NCBI RefSeq assembly: GCF_024734895.1
Contig: NZ_CP091430.1
Coordinates: 1,342,001 to 1,406,000 of the forward strand
Reading direction: 5' to 3'
Length of the DNA stretch: 64,000 nt
Source: Paenibacillus spongiae
GTDB lineage: Bacteria > Bacillota > Bacilli > Paenibacillales > Paenibacillaceae
The notes below the pieces were generated by a model that saw only the letters and a program-made list of their open reading frames with translations, did not search any database and was not told where the DNA came from. A program made the position numbers and the translations under genes. This document shows positions 46,827 to 56,019 of this stretch, one piece after another (within the stretch, counting starts at the first letter, position 1; each line of letters opens with the position of its first letter).

Positions 46827-47225
46827 TGTAGTCGTTCACCTCTAAACAGGATAACTTATCTCGGACAGTTCATTCGTTCAGCCTTAGTCCGGCTTCCCGA
46901 TTACGGTCATGAGCATTTTGCTTCTATTATAAGCTACTCGAATTCATGCCTGCAACCGACTATCGGTTTTTCGCATAGGAGCCGATGTGGATGGAAGATA
47001 GTGAAAACATGCTGCAGCGGCGGAATCTCTAGCTTTATTTCATTATTCCCTGTAAAATAGGAGAACAAGCATATTTAGGACATTAAGGGTTGATAGAGCA
47101 ATTTGAAGGACCTGTATAAGTTGAACGATGTAAGATACAGCGACCGGAAGGACATTCTGCCTTCGCAGCGGGCTGTGCTCAATCAATGGTTTAACTTATA
47201 TAACAATAGAAAGGAGCGAATTACG
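46827..47225. other. Intergenic region before endonuclease IV
   Basis: About 400 bp between divergent genes. Bases 47103–47225 are an open frame running straight into nfo and could encode 41 extra residues ([18 protein letters not shown]…). It lacks a good ribosome site, whereas AAAGGAG stands before the inner TTG, so I treat it as leader. Confidence 0.45.
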
Positions 47226-48353
47226 TTGCTAAAGATTGGATCTCACGTATCATTCTCTGATAAAGGCTTGTTAACGGCTACTAAAGAGGCTGAATCCTAT
47301 GGGTCGAGCTCGTTTATGATCTACACGGGAGCTCCGCAAAACACCCGCCGCAAACCAATCGAGGATCTGTTCATCGAAGAAGGGAAGGCGGCCATGCAGG
47401 CTGCCGGCATCGATGAGATCGTCGTGCACGCGCCGTATATTGTTAACCTGGGGTCTTACAAGGAAGATACCTTCGAGCTGGCCGTGCGGTTTTTGCAGGA
47501 GGAAATCAGACGTACCCATCATATCGGCGTGCGCAATATCGTTCTCCACCCGGGCGCTTATACGGACAAGGATGCGGAGTACGGCATTGCCCGGATCGCC
47601 GAGGGGCTGAATGAGGTTCTTGAGGGTACGAAGGAAACAAACGTAAACATCGCACTCGAAACAATGGCCGGCAAAGGAACGGAAATCGGCCGCAGCTTCG
47701 AGGAGCTTGCCGCCATCATCGACAAGGTCCGCGATAACGAGCGGCTTACCGTGTGCATGGACACCTGCCATATGCATGATGCCGGATATGATTTGATCGA
47801 CGACATCGATGGCGTGCTTACAGAGTTTGACCGTATTGTAGGACTTGACCGCGTCGCCGTCGTTCATGTGAATGACAGCAAGAATGCACGCGGAGCTGGA
47901 AAAGACAGGCACGCGCCGGTAGGAGCAGGCTGGCTGGGCTACGATGCCATACGCAATATCGTTCACCACGAAGCGCTCCAAGGCCGTCCGTTCATTCTGG
48001 AGACGCCGTGGATCGGTCAGAGCGATAAGACGCAGCGTCCGATGTACGAAGCAGAGATCGCTCTGCTTCGCGACGATGCGGCGACCCGTTTTGGCGCTGC
48101 GTTCATGGAAGATATCGAGCGGCTTCACCACTTCTTCGGGAAGCAGGATATCGACCATCGGGCTTACGTGCTCTCCACCTGGGATATTCTCAAAACCGAC
48201 GCAAAAGCCAAGAAAGCCGATCCGCGCGAGCCGATGGACAGGCTGTACGACCTGGTAATCGAAAACCGCCTTTTCCCTGAACTGACGGAAGAGGCTGTCA
48301 ATCAGCGCATCACCGGGTGGTTTGCAGGAAGAACGATGCTCGTGAACGCCTAA
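47226..48353 (+). CDS. nfo: Endonuclease IV (AP endonuclease) with C-terminal extension
   Basis: A 375-residue zinc-dependent AP endonuclease for base excision repair. Trinuclear-zinc motifs are visible: [55 protein letters not shown] and the C-terminal LETPW. TTG at 47226 after AAAGGAG gives MLKIGSHVS. About 90 residues (from [11 protein letters not shown]) extend beyond the usual end of the barrel (families are near 280–300) and contain no zinc motif; its role is unknown. An open frame also extends 41 codons upstream. Confidence 0.93.
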   Translation: MLKIGSHVSFSDKGLLTATKEAESYGSSSFMIYTGAPQNTRRKPIEDLFIEEGKAAMQAAGIDEIVVHAPYIVNLGSYKEDTFELAVRFLQEEIRRTHHIGVRNIVLHPGAYTDKDAEYGIARIAEGLNEVLEGTKETNVNIALETMAGKGTEIGRSFEELAAIIDKVRDNERLTVCMDTCHMHDAGYDLIDDIDGVLTEFDRIVGLDRVAVVHVNDSKNARGAGKDRHAPVGAGWLGYDAIRNIVHHEALQGRPFILETPWIGQSDKTQRPMYEAEIALLRDDAATRFGAAFMEDIERLHHFFGKQDIDHRAYVLSTWDILKTDAKAKKADPREPMDRLYDLVIENRLFPELTEEAVNQRITGWFAGRTMLVNA

Positions 48354-48403
48354 CCGCCCATGACATCATCTGCAGTACCCTGCCGTTAACATTGACACAT
48401 GCT

Positions 48404-48433
48404 GCCCCTGCAGCGGTTACTTGCTGCAGGGGC
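48404..48433 (+). terminator. Strong hairpin between nfo and purU
   Basis: An 11-bp perfect stem (GCCCCTGCAGC/GCTGCAGGGGC) with loop GGTTACTT. There is no T-run, so it may be a transcript-stabilising or weak terminating hairpin. Confidence 0.45.
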
Positions 48434-48469
48434 GTACTATTATCTCGTAAGGAAGGAAGACTATTATTT

Positions 48470-49366
48470 ATGCAAAGCACGCCTCTTCACCAGCAGCCAT
48501 CGCAGCGGCCTGACAAACGGAACCGCGCTAGAATGCTTATTTCCTGTCCGGATCGTTCGGGTATCGTGGCTGCTGTATCGCATTTCCTATATGAGCATGG
48601 CGCTAATATTATTCAATCCGACCAATATTCCATGGATCCGGGCGGCGGCATGTTCTTTATCCGCTTCGAATTCGATTTGAACGACCTCGAGAAGGAACTG
48701 CCCGTGCTTCAAGAGGATTTCGGTCGTGTGGCGGACCGCTTCTCCATGAAGTGGAGCACGTTCCGCGCCAGCCGGAAGAAGAGACTGGCCGTCTTCGTAT
48801 CCAAAGAAGATCACTGCTTGCTTGAGCTGCTCTGGCAGTGGCAGGCCGGCGACCTCGACGCGGATATTGCCATGGTGATCAGCAATCACCCTGACATGCG
48901 CGAGCTTGTCGAATCATTCGGCATCCCGTACCATCATGTTCCGGTTACATCGGATACGAAAGCGGAGGCCGAGAAGAAGCAGCTGGAGCTCGTCTCGGAT
49001 AAAGCGGATCTGATCGTGCTCGCACGCTACATGCAGATTATTTCGCCGAAATTTATCGAGCAGTTCCCGAACCGGATTATTAACATCCATCATTCGTTCC
49101 TTCCCGCATTTGTCGGCGGCAAGCCTTATGCGCAAGCCTACCAGCGCGGTGTGAAGATCATTGGCGCAACGGCGCACTACGTAACAGAAGAACTGGACGG
49201 CGGACCGATTATCGAGCAGGACGTTCAGCGTGTCAGTCATCGCGACAACGTCGACGATCTGAAGCGCATTGGCCGGACAATCGAGCGTGTCGTTCTTGCC
49301 CGCGCAGTGAAGTGGCATGCAGAAGACCGGATCCTTGTTCATAATAACAAGACGGTCGTGTTTTAA
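48470..49366 (+). CDS. purU: Formyltetrahydrofolate deformylase
   Basis: A 298-residue enzyme releasing formate from 10-formyl-THF. N-terminal ACT regulatory domain (LISCPDRSGIVAAVSHFLYE) and a C-terminal formyl-transferase-like domain with the catalytic region NIHHSFLPAFVGGKPY and TAHYVTEELDGGPII (Asp in LDGG). ATG at 48470 behind GGAAGGAA; longer in-frame starts run through the nfo end. Confidence 0.95.
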   Translation: MQSTPLHQQPSQRPDKRNRARMLISCPDRSGIVAAVSHFLYEHGANIIQSDQYSMDPGGGMFFIRFEFDLNDLEKELPVLQEDFGRVADRFSMKWSTFRASRKKRLAVFVSKEDHCLLELLWQWQAGDLDADIAMVISNHPDMRELVESFGIPYHHVPVTSDTKAEAEKKQLELVSDKADLIVLARYMQIISPKFIEQFPNRIINIHHSFLPAFVGGKPYAQAYQRGVKIIGATAHYVTEELDGGPIIEQDVQRVSHRDNVDDLKRIGRTIERVVLARAVKWHAEDRILVHNNKTVVF

Positions 49367-49383
49367 ATCCATATTAGCTGCGA

Positions 49384-49424
49384 AGACGTGTCGGAGGGGA
49401 AACCTGGCCGGCGCGTCTTTTTTT
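49384..49424 (+). terminator. Terminator of purU
   Basis: AGACGTGTCGG pairs with CCGGCGCGTCT (two G-U), followed by T7. Confidence 0.85.
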
Positions 49425-49855
49425 GATGGGCGAATGGGGGAAACGATGATCAAAACATGCATATAACAGACCTGTCGATGCGATTTGATGCAATTTGATG
49501 CAGGTGCGTTCTGGAATGCTTGACGGTGGAGATGAAATTCAAAACTATTCATCAGGTTTAGCGTCCTCGATAGGTTCAGCCGAGTCCAATAGAAATTTAG
49601 CCATAAACATATATTGCTATTTATTCCTTTTTTGTTATGATCGTATCACGGAATAATGGAATCGCAAGATGAAACGGCTTTTCGCCGAACTAAAGAAGGG
49701 AGCGGTGTGAATCCTCGATTAATATCGATGCGGATAGCGGGAACGAAATCGATGCAATAAGGAAGCGCTATCATTATTATCACTACTCGCCGTATGCCGG
49801 CGGTTTTGCAATCTCGTTCGGGTAGAATTTCCGGAAAAATGAAAGGGGTGCAGCT
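49425..49855. other. Intergenic leader region before the PhyH gene
   Basis: No gene seen. It holds a promoter (see 49614–49641), which would leave an untranslated leader of about 200 bases containing GATTAATATCGATGC-like inverted sequences but no clear riboswitch. Confidence 0.5.
49614..49641 (+). promoter_or_regulatory. Sigma-A-type promoter of the PhyH gene
   Basis: TTGCTA, a 16-base spacer and TATGAT, with an AT-rich upstream region. Confidence 0.6.
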
Positions 49856-50641
49856 ATGATTTCCGCGGCTGATAAGGAGCAGTATTATGAACAGGGCTAC
49901 CTCATTGTTCGGCAGCTGTATAATGCAGATCAGGTAGAGACGATCAAGCAGGGCATTCAGAAAATCATCGATCGCGCTCAATCGGGAGAAGGCATCGACG
50001 TTCCCTGGATCAACAAGGAGAAGGGCATCGTGAATCGCATCGGCAATATGCTAAGTCCGGCTTACTTTCAACAGGAGCTCGCGGATTCGTTAGAACACTC
50101 CAATATTATCGAGATTATTGAACGTATACTGGAACAGCCGATCCGCTACAGTCTTTTCGGAATGCTTGCAAGCGGTGACGGACAAGGCTATGTGCAAAAT
50201 TGGCATCGGGATCTCGTTCCGCTGAATAGCCCCTCCGAAGTAACGGATTTGCTGCGCGATGCAAGAGACTTATGCCAGATGAACGCGGCGCTCTTCCATG
50301 ATCGCTATTTGACTATAGTGCCGGGAAGCCATCTGCGGAAGCTGACGGAGGAGCAGAACGAGGCGTTGCGGCAAAATCCAAGCGGGTCCGTGCCCGGCGA
50401 GCTCGTCGTGGAGCTCGAAGCGGGCGACGCCGTATTTTACTATCCGAACATTCTCCATAGGGGCTACAACCCGGAAGGGCATTTCCGCTGGACGCTGCAT
50501 CATGCTTTTCGCGTCGCCGCTTCCCCTCATCGTGAATATGAAGGTCAGCGGGAATGGATGAGCGGGATCGATATGGAAAGGTTCGGACCGCGCGTTGAGG
50601 CACTGCTTGCGCGATTCTCCAGAGCAATGGGCCGGAGTTGA
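49856..50641 (+). CDS. Phytanoyl-CoA-dioxygenase-family protein (PhyH)
   Basis: A 261-residue Fe(II)/2-oxoglutarate oxygenase. The iron-binding His-x-Asp is in NWHRDLVPL (about residue 115–118) and the distal His and 2-oxoglutarate Arg are in LHRGYNPEGHFRWTLHH. ATG behind AAAGGGG. The family hydroxylates diverse small molecules; EctD-like ectoine hydroxylases belong here, but the EctD active-site signature as I know it is absent. Next to a desuccinylase-like gene. Confidence 0.88.
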   Translation: MISAADKEQYYEQGYLIVRQLYNADQVETIKQGIQKIIDRAQSGEGIDVPWINKEKGIVNRIGNMLSPAYFQQELADSLEHSNIIEIIERILEQPIRYSLFGMLASGDGQGYVQNWHRDLVPLNSPSEVTDLLRDARDLCQMNAALFHDRYLTIVPGSHLRKLTEEQNEALRQNPSGSVPGELVVELEAGDAVFYYPNILHRGYNPEGHFRWTLHHAFRVAASPHREYEGQREWMSGIDMERFGPRVEALLARFSRAMGRS

Positions 50642-50696
50642 GAGGCTAAAGCTTACGGAAGAAGCAAGGGATTGAATGAGAGGAGGAGGGAACGGA

Positions 50697-51710
50697 TTGA
50701 TTCTGGATGTTACCCCTGTATCGAAGCTGGATTGGGACCAGCCCGGGAAGCGAACCTATCATGTTCCGTTTACGAGCGACGGTAACTGGGCGCGCGTGCG
50801 CGTACCGCTTTGCGTCATCTGCGGCGAAAAACCGGGCAAGACGCTGACCGTCATCGGAGGGACGCACGGCAATGAATACGAAGGGCCGATTGCAGCGAAG
50901 AAGTTGATCGCGTCATTGGATTATAAGGAGCTGAGCGGCAGGGTCATTATTATTCCGGTGTTGAATGTGCCCGCCTTCCAGGCAGGACGGAGAGAATCGC
51001 CACTGGACGGAGGGAACATGAACCGGGCTTTCCCGGGCGATGCCAAGGGAACCATTACCTCGCGTATTGCCAGGTTCGTTACCGACGAGGTGCTGACGCG
51101 GTCCGATATCGTGATCGATATTCATTCGGCTGGCAGAGAGCTGGAGACGATTCGCTGCACAAGCTTTCATCAGATTGCCGATCCCACCCTCTTCAAAGCG
51201 TCCGTGGAAACGGCATTTGCCTTCGGCACACCGTTCACGATGATCTACACCAGCGATATGGGGTCGGGCCTGTTGACGGAAGAAGCGGAGAAGATGGGTA
51301 AAATTACGATCGGCACCGAGCTTGGCTACGGCGAGTCGGCCGATCTGGACGGCGTAAGATGGGGTTACGAGGGGCTATACAATGTTTTGAAGCTTCACGG
51401 CATGCTGGCAGGGGAAAGGGTGTCCCTACTGCCCAGCGGATGGGAGCGAACTTTACTGGTTGCGAATACGGATATCGACCGTTGGGTGACCGCACCGGTT
51501 TCCGGCATTTCCGAGCCGCTTGTGCCGATCGGGGCGTTCGTACGCAAAGGGGATCCGGTCACATGTATTCACAACTTCGAGGATATTACAGGATCCGGCT
51601 GCATCATTAGGGCGGACCGGGACGGGTATGTGCTGGCGCGGCAATTCCGGGCGGAAACCGCGCAAGGCAATGTCGTGATGGTAATTGCCGAAGAGGTTCC
51701 GCTTCCGTAA
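50697..51710 (+). CDS. Succinylglutamate desuccinylase/aspartoacylase-family protein
   Basis: A 337-residue M14-type zinc enzyme. Zinc ligands His and Glu in GGTHGNEYEGP (about residue 57) and the later His in VIDIHSAG; NMNRAFPG is the Arg-containing substrate region. TTG at 50697 is ten bases after AGGAGG; an ATG at 50676 places that site inside the gene. Enzymes of this group remove acyl groups from amino-acid derivatives. Probably co-transcribed with the PhyH gene (56-base gap). Confidence 0.88.
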   Translation: MILDVTPVSKLDWDQPGKRTYHVPFTSDGNWARVRVPLCVICGEKPGKTLTVIGGTHGNEYEGPIAAKKLIASLDYKELSGRVIIIPVLNVPAFQAGRRESPLDGGNMNRAFPGDAKGTITSRIARFVTDEVLTRSDIVIDIHSAGRELETIRCTSFHQIADPTLFKASVETAFAFGTPFTMIYTSDMGSGLLTEEAEKMGKITIGTELGYGESADLDGVRWGYEGLYNVLKLHGMLAGERVSLLPSGWERTLLVANTDIDRWVTAPVSGISEPLVPIGAFVRKGDPVTCIHNFEDITGSGCIIRADRDGYVLARQFRAETAQGNVVMVIAEEVPLP

Positions 51711-51742
51711 TCGAAAGCTGCTGCTTGTCATAGCATTAACAT

Positions 51743-51782
51743 CGAGGACTACCGTCCAGCATGCGGGTAGTCCTCGCTTTTT
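51743..51782 (+). terminator. Terminator of the PhyH–desuccinylase operon
   Basis: CGAGGACTACC pairs with GGTAGTCCTCG, followed by CTTTTTT. Confidence 0.88.
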
Positions 51783-51922
51783 TATGGCATACTTAAGAAC
51801 GGATTCTGCATCGGCGATCGTCTTCCGGGGCGTAACGACCGGCGTTTCTGACGCTAGGCGCGTAAACCGCCATTAAGCGGCATAATTTTTTGTTACCTGT
51901 GGAAATGCGACATCGCTAATGG

Positions 51923-51928
51923 TACAAT
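51923..51928 (+). promoter_or_regulatory. Extended -10 element of transketolase gene
   Basis: TGGTACAAT, with TG one base before TACAAT; the -35 is weak. About 70 bases before the start codon. Confidence 0.5.
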
Positions 51929-52000
51929 ATTTCAAAGCCAATGCGTGATGCGCGTGCTACATACAAGGATCAGAAGTAAGGAATAGGAGGAGTTCTCGCA

Positions 52001-54019
52001 ATGACAGTTACGCAAAAATCCATCGATCAGCTCTCTATTGATACGATTCGGACACTAGCGATCGATTCGATCGATAAAGCGAATTCCGGACACCCTGGTA
52101 TGCCGATGGGTGCCGCCCCAATGGGTTATCAATTATTCACGAAAAGCATGAAGCATAACCCTTCGAACCCAAGCTGGATTAACCGCGACCGGTTCGTCTT
52201 GTCGGCCGGCCACGGCTCCATGCTGCTATACAGCCTGCTGCACCTTACAGGCTACGATCTGCCGATAGAAGAGCTGCAAAACTTCCGTCAGTGGGGCTCC
52301 AAAACGCCAGGCCATCCGGAGTTTGGACATACTGCCGGCGTTGACGCTACCACAGGCCCGCTGGGTCAAGGCGTTGCTATGTCAGTCGGCATGGCGATGG
52401 CAGAAGCTCAGCTTGGCGCGACATATAATAAAGAAGGCATGAACGTAATCGATCATTATACGTACGCGATTTGCGGCGATGGGGATTTGATGGAGGGCGT
52501 GTCCAACGAGGCGGCTTCACTCGCGGCACACTTGAAGCTCGGCAAGCTTGTGGTGCTGTATGATTCCAACGATATCTCGCTTGACGGCGAACTGAATCTG
52601 TCGTTCTCCGAGAATGTACAGGCCCGTTTTGAAGCTTATGGCTGGCAAGTACTCCGCGTCGAAGACGGCAACGATCTGGACGCCCTCGCCAAGGCGGTTG
52701 CAGCTGCACAAGCGGAGATCTCCAAACCGACATTGATCGAAGTCAAGACGGTCATCGGATACGGCAGCCCGAACAAGGGCGGCAAGGGCGGACATGGCGG
52801 AACGCACGGCAGCCCGCTTGGTGCAGAAGAAACGAAGCTGACGAAGGAGTTCTATGGCTGGGAGCATGAAGAGGGTTTCCATGTGCCTGCCGAGGTTAGA
52901 GCTCATTTTGCAGAAGTGAAAGCAAAAGGCGAGAAAGCGAATGCGGACTGGAATGCCATGCTTGCTTCTTACAAATCCGCGCATCCGGAGCTTGCAGCGC
53001 AATTCGAAGCGGCTGTAAGCGGCCAATTGCCGGAAGGCTGGGATCGCGATCTGCCGGTTTACACGGCTGAGGATAAGGCTGTTTCGACGCGTGTTGCGTC
53101 CGGCAATGCATTGAACGGTCTGGCGAAGAACGTCCCTAGCCTTGTCGGCGGTTCGGCTGACCTGGAAAGCTCGACAATGACGCATCTTAAAGGTCTGCCA
53201 GTATTTAAACCGGGCAGCTATGAAGGCCGTAACATCTACTTCGGCGTCCGTGAATTCGGCATGGCCTGCGCGATGAACGGCATTAGCTTGCACGGCGGCT
53301 TGCGCGTCTTCGGCGGAACGTTCTTCGTCTTCACGGATTACCTCCGTCCTGCGGTTCGTCTGTCCGCACTGATGAAGCAGCCGGTAGTCTACGTCCTGAC
53401 GCATGACAGCATCGCCGTTGGCGAAGACGGCCCGACGCATGAGCCGATCGAACAGCTGGCATCGCTGCGCATCATTCCGGATCTGACGGTTATCCGTCCT
53501 GCGGATGCGAATGAAACTTCGGCCGCATGGGCATTTGCCCTGGAGAATCAGAGCAAGCCGGTTGCGCTCGTATTGACGCGCCAGAACCTGCCAATTCTCG
53601 AAGGCGCCGTCGCGAACTCCCGCGAAGGCATCAAGAAAGGCGCTTATGTCGTATCGGACGCGGCTGACGGCAAACCGCAAGCGCAAATCATTGCGACCGG
53701 TTCCGAGGTACAGCTGGCTGTTGCGGCTCAGCAAGCACTTGCTGCCGAAGGCATCCAAGTGCGCGTCATCAGCATGCCAAGCTGGGATCTGTTCGAGCAG
53801 CAGCCGCAATCCTATAAAGATTCAGTATTGCTGCCTGACGTGAAAGCGCGTCTTGCTGTCGAGATGGCTTCGCCATTCGGCTGGGAGCGCTACGTTGGCG
53901 AGAAGGGCGCGATTCTTGGAATCAGCACGTTCGGGGCTTCGGCTAAGGGCGATCGCGTGATTCAGGAATACGGCTTTACAGTCGACAATGTCGTCAGCAA
54001 AGTCAAAGCGCTTCTGTAG
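52001..54019 (+). CDS. tkt: Transketolase
   Basis: A 672-residue ThDP enzyme of the pentose phosphate pathway. Markers: [14 protein letters not shown], the ThDP motif [14 protein letters not shown] (residues about 157–170), the His triad region GGSADLESS and [20 protein letters not shown] follows AGGAGGAG. Full length. Confidence 0.97.
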   Translation: MTVTQKSIDQLSIDTIRTLAIDSIDKANSGHPGMPMGAAPMGYQLFTKSMKHNPSNPSWINRDRFVLSAGHGSMLLYSLLHLTGYDLPIEELQNFRQWGSKTPGHPEFGHTAGVDATTGPLGQGVAMSVGMAMAEAQLGATYNKEGMNVIDHYTYAICGDGDLMEGVSNEAASLAAHLKLGKLVVLYDSNDISLDGELNLSFSENVQARFEAYGWQVLRVEDGNDLDALAKAVAAAQAEISKPTLIEVKTVIGYGSPNKGGKGGHGGTHGSPLGAEETKLTKEFYGWEHEEGFHVPAEVRAHFAEVKAKGEKANADWNAMLASYKSAHPELAAQFEAAVSGQLPEGWDRDLPVYTAEDKAVSTRVASGNALNGLAKNVPSLVGGSADLESSTMTHLKGLPVFKPGSYEGRNIYFGVREFGMACAMNGISLHGGLRVFGGTFFVFTDYLRPAVRLSALMKQPVVYVLTHDSIAVGEDGPTHEPIEQLASLRIIPDLTVIRPADANETSAAWAFALENQSKPVALVLTRQNLPILEGAVANSREGIKKGAYVVSDAADGKPQAQIIATGSEVQLAVAAQQALAAEGIQVRVISMPSWDLFEQQPQSYKDSVLLPDVKARLAVEMASPFGWERYVGEKGAILGISTFGASAKGDRVIQEYGFTVDNVVSKVKALL

Positions 54020-54033
54020 CAGCAGTCAAGGAT

Positions 54034-54090
54034 AGCAACGCGGGGCTTGCAAGCCGCTTTCGAGCGGCTTCCTGCCTCGCTTTGTTGTTG
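54034..54090 (+). terminator. Hairpin terminator of tkt
   Basis: An inner perfect AAGCCGCT-TTCG-AGCGGCTT stem within an outer AGCAACG…/…GTTGTT pairing; the tail is T/G mixed rather than pure T. Confidence 0.6.
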
Positions 54091-54183
54091 GATTGAAGAT
54101 GGAACCCAGGAAAGCATGGCACACTGCTCCGCTTCATCTATTGCAATTATCAAATCCCATAATAAAGGAGAAGTCGATCCTCG

Positions 54184-54501
54184 ATGTCCCAATTTGATCA
54201 AGTATCGGTCGTGAAGAAAGCTAACATTTATTTTGACGGCAAAGTGACCAGCCGTACCGTTCTGTTCGCAGACGGCACGAAAAAAACGCTCGGCATCATG
54301 ATGCCGGGCGAATATGAATTCGGTACGGATGAGAAAGAAATTATGGAAATTCTCGCAGGCGACTTGAAGGTGCTCTTGCCGGGAGAGGCTGAGTGGATTA
54401 CGATTTCCGGCGAAGGCGAATTTACCGTACCGGCTAACTCGAAGTTCAAGCTGCAGATTGCAACAGTAACCGACTATTGCTGCTCTTACGTGAAGGAGTA
54501 A
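54184..54501 (+). CDS. ppnP: Pyrimidine/purine nucleoside phosphorylase
   Basis: A 105-residue cupin of the PpnP (YaiE/DUF1255) family cleaving nucleosides with phosphate. Characteristic [25 protein letters not shown], and [11 protein letters not shown] are present. ATG after AAGGAGAA. Its own terminator follows. Confidence 0.92.
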   Translation: MSQFDQVSVVKKANIYFDGKVTSRTVLFADGTKKTLGIMMPGEYEFGTDEKEIMEILAGDLKVLLPGEAEWITISGEGEFTVPANSKFKLQIATVTDYCCSYVKE

Positions 54502-54525
54502 CCTGCCCGCTCCCTATAAAAGAAC

Positions 54526-54578
54526 AAAGGCTGCTTTACGCTGTAACCCGGAAAGGGTGGCGTAGAGCAGCCTTTTTT
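54526..54578 (+). terminator. Terminator of ppnP
   Basis: AAAGGCTGCTTTACGC pairs with GCGTAGAGCAGCCTTT, then T-run. Confidence 0.88.
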
Positions 54579-54595
54579 GTTGAGGAGAGCAGCCC

Positions 54596-54676
54596 GCTGC
54601 CGCAAGGCCGAAAAAGGGCGTTACAGCCTGTCCAGCCTCAGCCGCGGCTTGCCGTAACGCCCTTTTTTACCGTTAC
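54596..54676. repeat. Terminator-like repeat, copy 1
   Basis: An 81-bp unit: AAAAAGGGCGTTAC… pairs with …GTAACGCCCTTTTTT, flanked by A and T runs, so it can stop transcription in both directions. A second copy lies 114 bp downstream. Confidence 0.8.
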
Positions 54677-54709
54677 GGAGCTCGAGCCGGCAGTCGTCAG
54701 CAGAATTCT

Positions 54710-54790
54710 GCTGCCGTAAGGCCGAAAAAGGGCGTTACAGCCTGTCCAGCCTCATCCGCGGCTTGCTGTAGCGCCCTTTTTTACCGTTAC
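54710..54790. repeat. Terminator-like repeat, copy 2
   Basis: The same 81-bp unit with a few substitutions (CTGTAGCGCCC in the right arm, compensable by G-U pairing). Placed between ppnP and the minus-strand dehydrogenase gene and probably terminates the latter. Confidence 0.8.
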
Positions 54791-54833
54791 TGCAAGCTGC
54801 GCTCAAGAGGCACATAGCCATGTACCACTTCAC

Positions 54834-55730
54834 CTACAGCTTCGGCCCGTTGAGCTGTTTACCGATCCATTCCTCATAGCATTGGCCCAGAGCGGACACA
54901 TCGAGCTCGCCGAGTCCTTTGGACTCGCCCATTTGAAAGAGGCTTTTCGCCGCTTCCAGCATAGGCGTAGGCGTCTTGAGACTGTCTGAAAGCACCGAGG
55001 AAAGTCGTAAATCCTTCAGCATGAGCTCAAGCGAGAATTGGACGCTGAAATCGCGGCCCAGCAACTTGGGTGTTTTGAGCTCCGCCATTTTGCTGGCAGC
55101 CCCGCCGGAATTAACGAGTTCCAGGAAAGCGGACGGATCGATTCCGCCGCTTGTGGCGATCGCCAAGCCTTCGACAAAGGCTGCTATATTGATGCCGACA
55201 ATGGTATTATGGGCCAGCTTGGCCGTAGCGCCGCTGCCGCTTGGTCCCATGTAGATGATATTACGGCCCATGGCAAGCAGCGGCTCCTTTATTTTGTCCA
55301 CAACCGCCTCATCGCCGCCGATCATAAATACAAGCGTACCGCTCTCCGCCGCCGGCTTGCTGCCCGTTACGGGCGCATCGAGAAATTTAGCTTGCTTCGA
55401 AGCCGCATCTTCTGCGAGCTGTTTGGCGAGCGAAGGCGAGATTGTGCTGCTGTCCATGACGACCGTTCCGGGCTTCACTGCGCCCAGAATGCCGTTGTCT
55501 CCATAGTAGACTTCCTGAATGGCATTATCGTTGCTTATCATAGTTATGACGAGATCAGCGTCGCGCGTTACTTCCGCAGGAGTGGCGGCAGAGGCTGCTC
55601 CAAGCCCGGTGAGCTCGGCAGCTTTGCCGGGTGTCCGATTAAATACGGTAACCGGGAAGCCTTTGCGCAATAAATTGGCGGCCATAGGTGAGCCCATCGT
55701 TCCGAGTCCGATAAATCCAATTTTAATCAT
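54834..55730 (-). CDS. 3-hydroxyisobutyrate dehydrogenase-family oxidoreductase
   Basis: A 298-residue beta-hydroxyacid dehydrogenase: GFIGLGTMGSPMAANLL dinucleotide motif, the substrate loop FLDAPVTGSKPAAE, and the catalytic Lys in GATAKLAHN. ATG at 55730 is eight bases after GGGAG; ATG 55733 is equally close. Substrate could be 3-hydroxyisobutyrate, tartronate semialdehyde or a related semialdehyde acid. Confidence 0.9.
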   Translation of the reverse strand: MIKIGFIGLGTMGSPMAANLLRKGFPVTVFNRTPGKAAELTGLGAASAATPAEVTRDADLVITMISNDNAIQEVYYGDNGILGAVKPGTVVMDSSTISPSLAKQLAEDAASKQAKFLDAPVTGSKPAAESGTLVFMIGGDEAVVDKIKEPLLAMGRNIIYMGPSGSGATAKLAHNTIVGINIAAFVEGLAIATSGGIDPSAFLELVNSGGAASKMAELKTPKLLGRDFSVQFSLELMLKDLRLSSVLSDSLKTPTPMLEAAKSLFQMGESKGLGELDVSALGQCYEEWIGKQLNGPKL

Positions 55731-55813
55731 CATTTCATCTCCCGTTCTCGAAAATAGGTTCTTCCCCATTCTAACATAACCGCCAGCAGGGATGAACGAG
55801 GACCGTCATTCGC

Positions 55814-55842
55814 TTGTTTTTAAATAAGAAATCCATTATTCT
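55814..55842 (+). promoter_or_regulatory. Sigma-A promoter of pgi
   Basis: TTGTTT, a 17-base spacer and TATTCT, in an AT-rich region; transcription would begin near 55849. Confidence 0.6.
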
Positions 55843-55848
55843 AATGCT

Positions 55849-56002
55849 ATGCCAAAAGGGGACAACCTGCAGGGCACCTTCGTGCCAAAGCAGGTGTCTC
55901 TACGCTAACCTGATCAGGTTTCATCTTGTTGTCCGGGCAGAAGCTTACGAAGCGAGTTTTGTTCCAATGCTCCTTCGGCAGCATGATTCCCACAAAACTT
56001 TT
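55849..56002 (+). ncRNA. Structured 5' leader of pgi (possible cis-regulatory RNA)
   Basis: A three-way junction can be drawn: P1 GGACAAC (55860–55866) with GTTGTCC (55928–55934); P2 CCTGC with GCAGG (55866–55870 / 55890–55894) capped by GGCAC-CTTC-GTGCC; P3 AACCT-GATC-AGGTT (55907–55920). A second hairpin, AGTTTTGT…ACAAAACT (55955–55999) with inner ATGCT/AGCAT, ends directly before the AGGAGG ribosome site. No known riboswitch consensus fits by eye. Confidence 0.5.
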
Positions 56003-56019
56003 AGGAGGTTTCATCGTTC

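Noticed and set aside
52517-53809. 430-codon minus-strand frame
   Set aside because: Antisense to transketolase; the codon pattern of the tkt gene produces it.
55856-55950. Thiamine-pyrophosphate riboswitch on the minus strand
   Set aside because: The minus strand contains ACCTGATCAGGTTAGCGTAGAGA, like the 3' half of a TPP element, but the 5' GCTGAGA part is not present and the pairing fits a plus-strand junction better.
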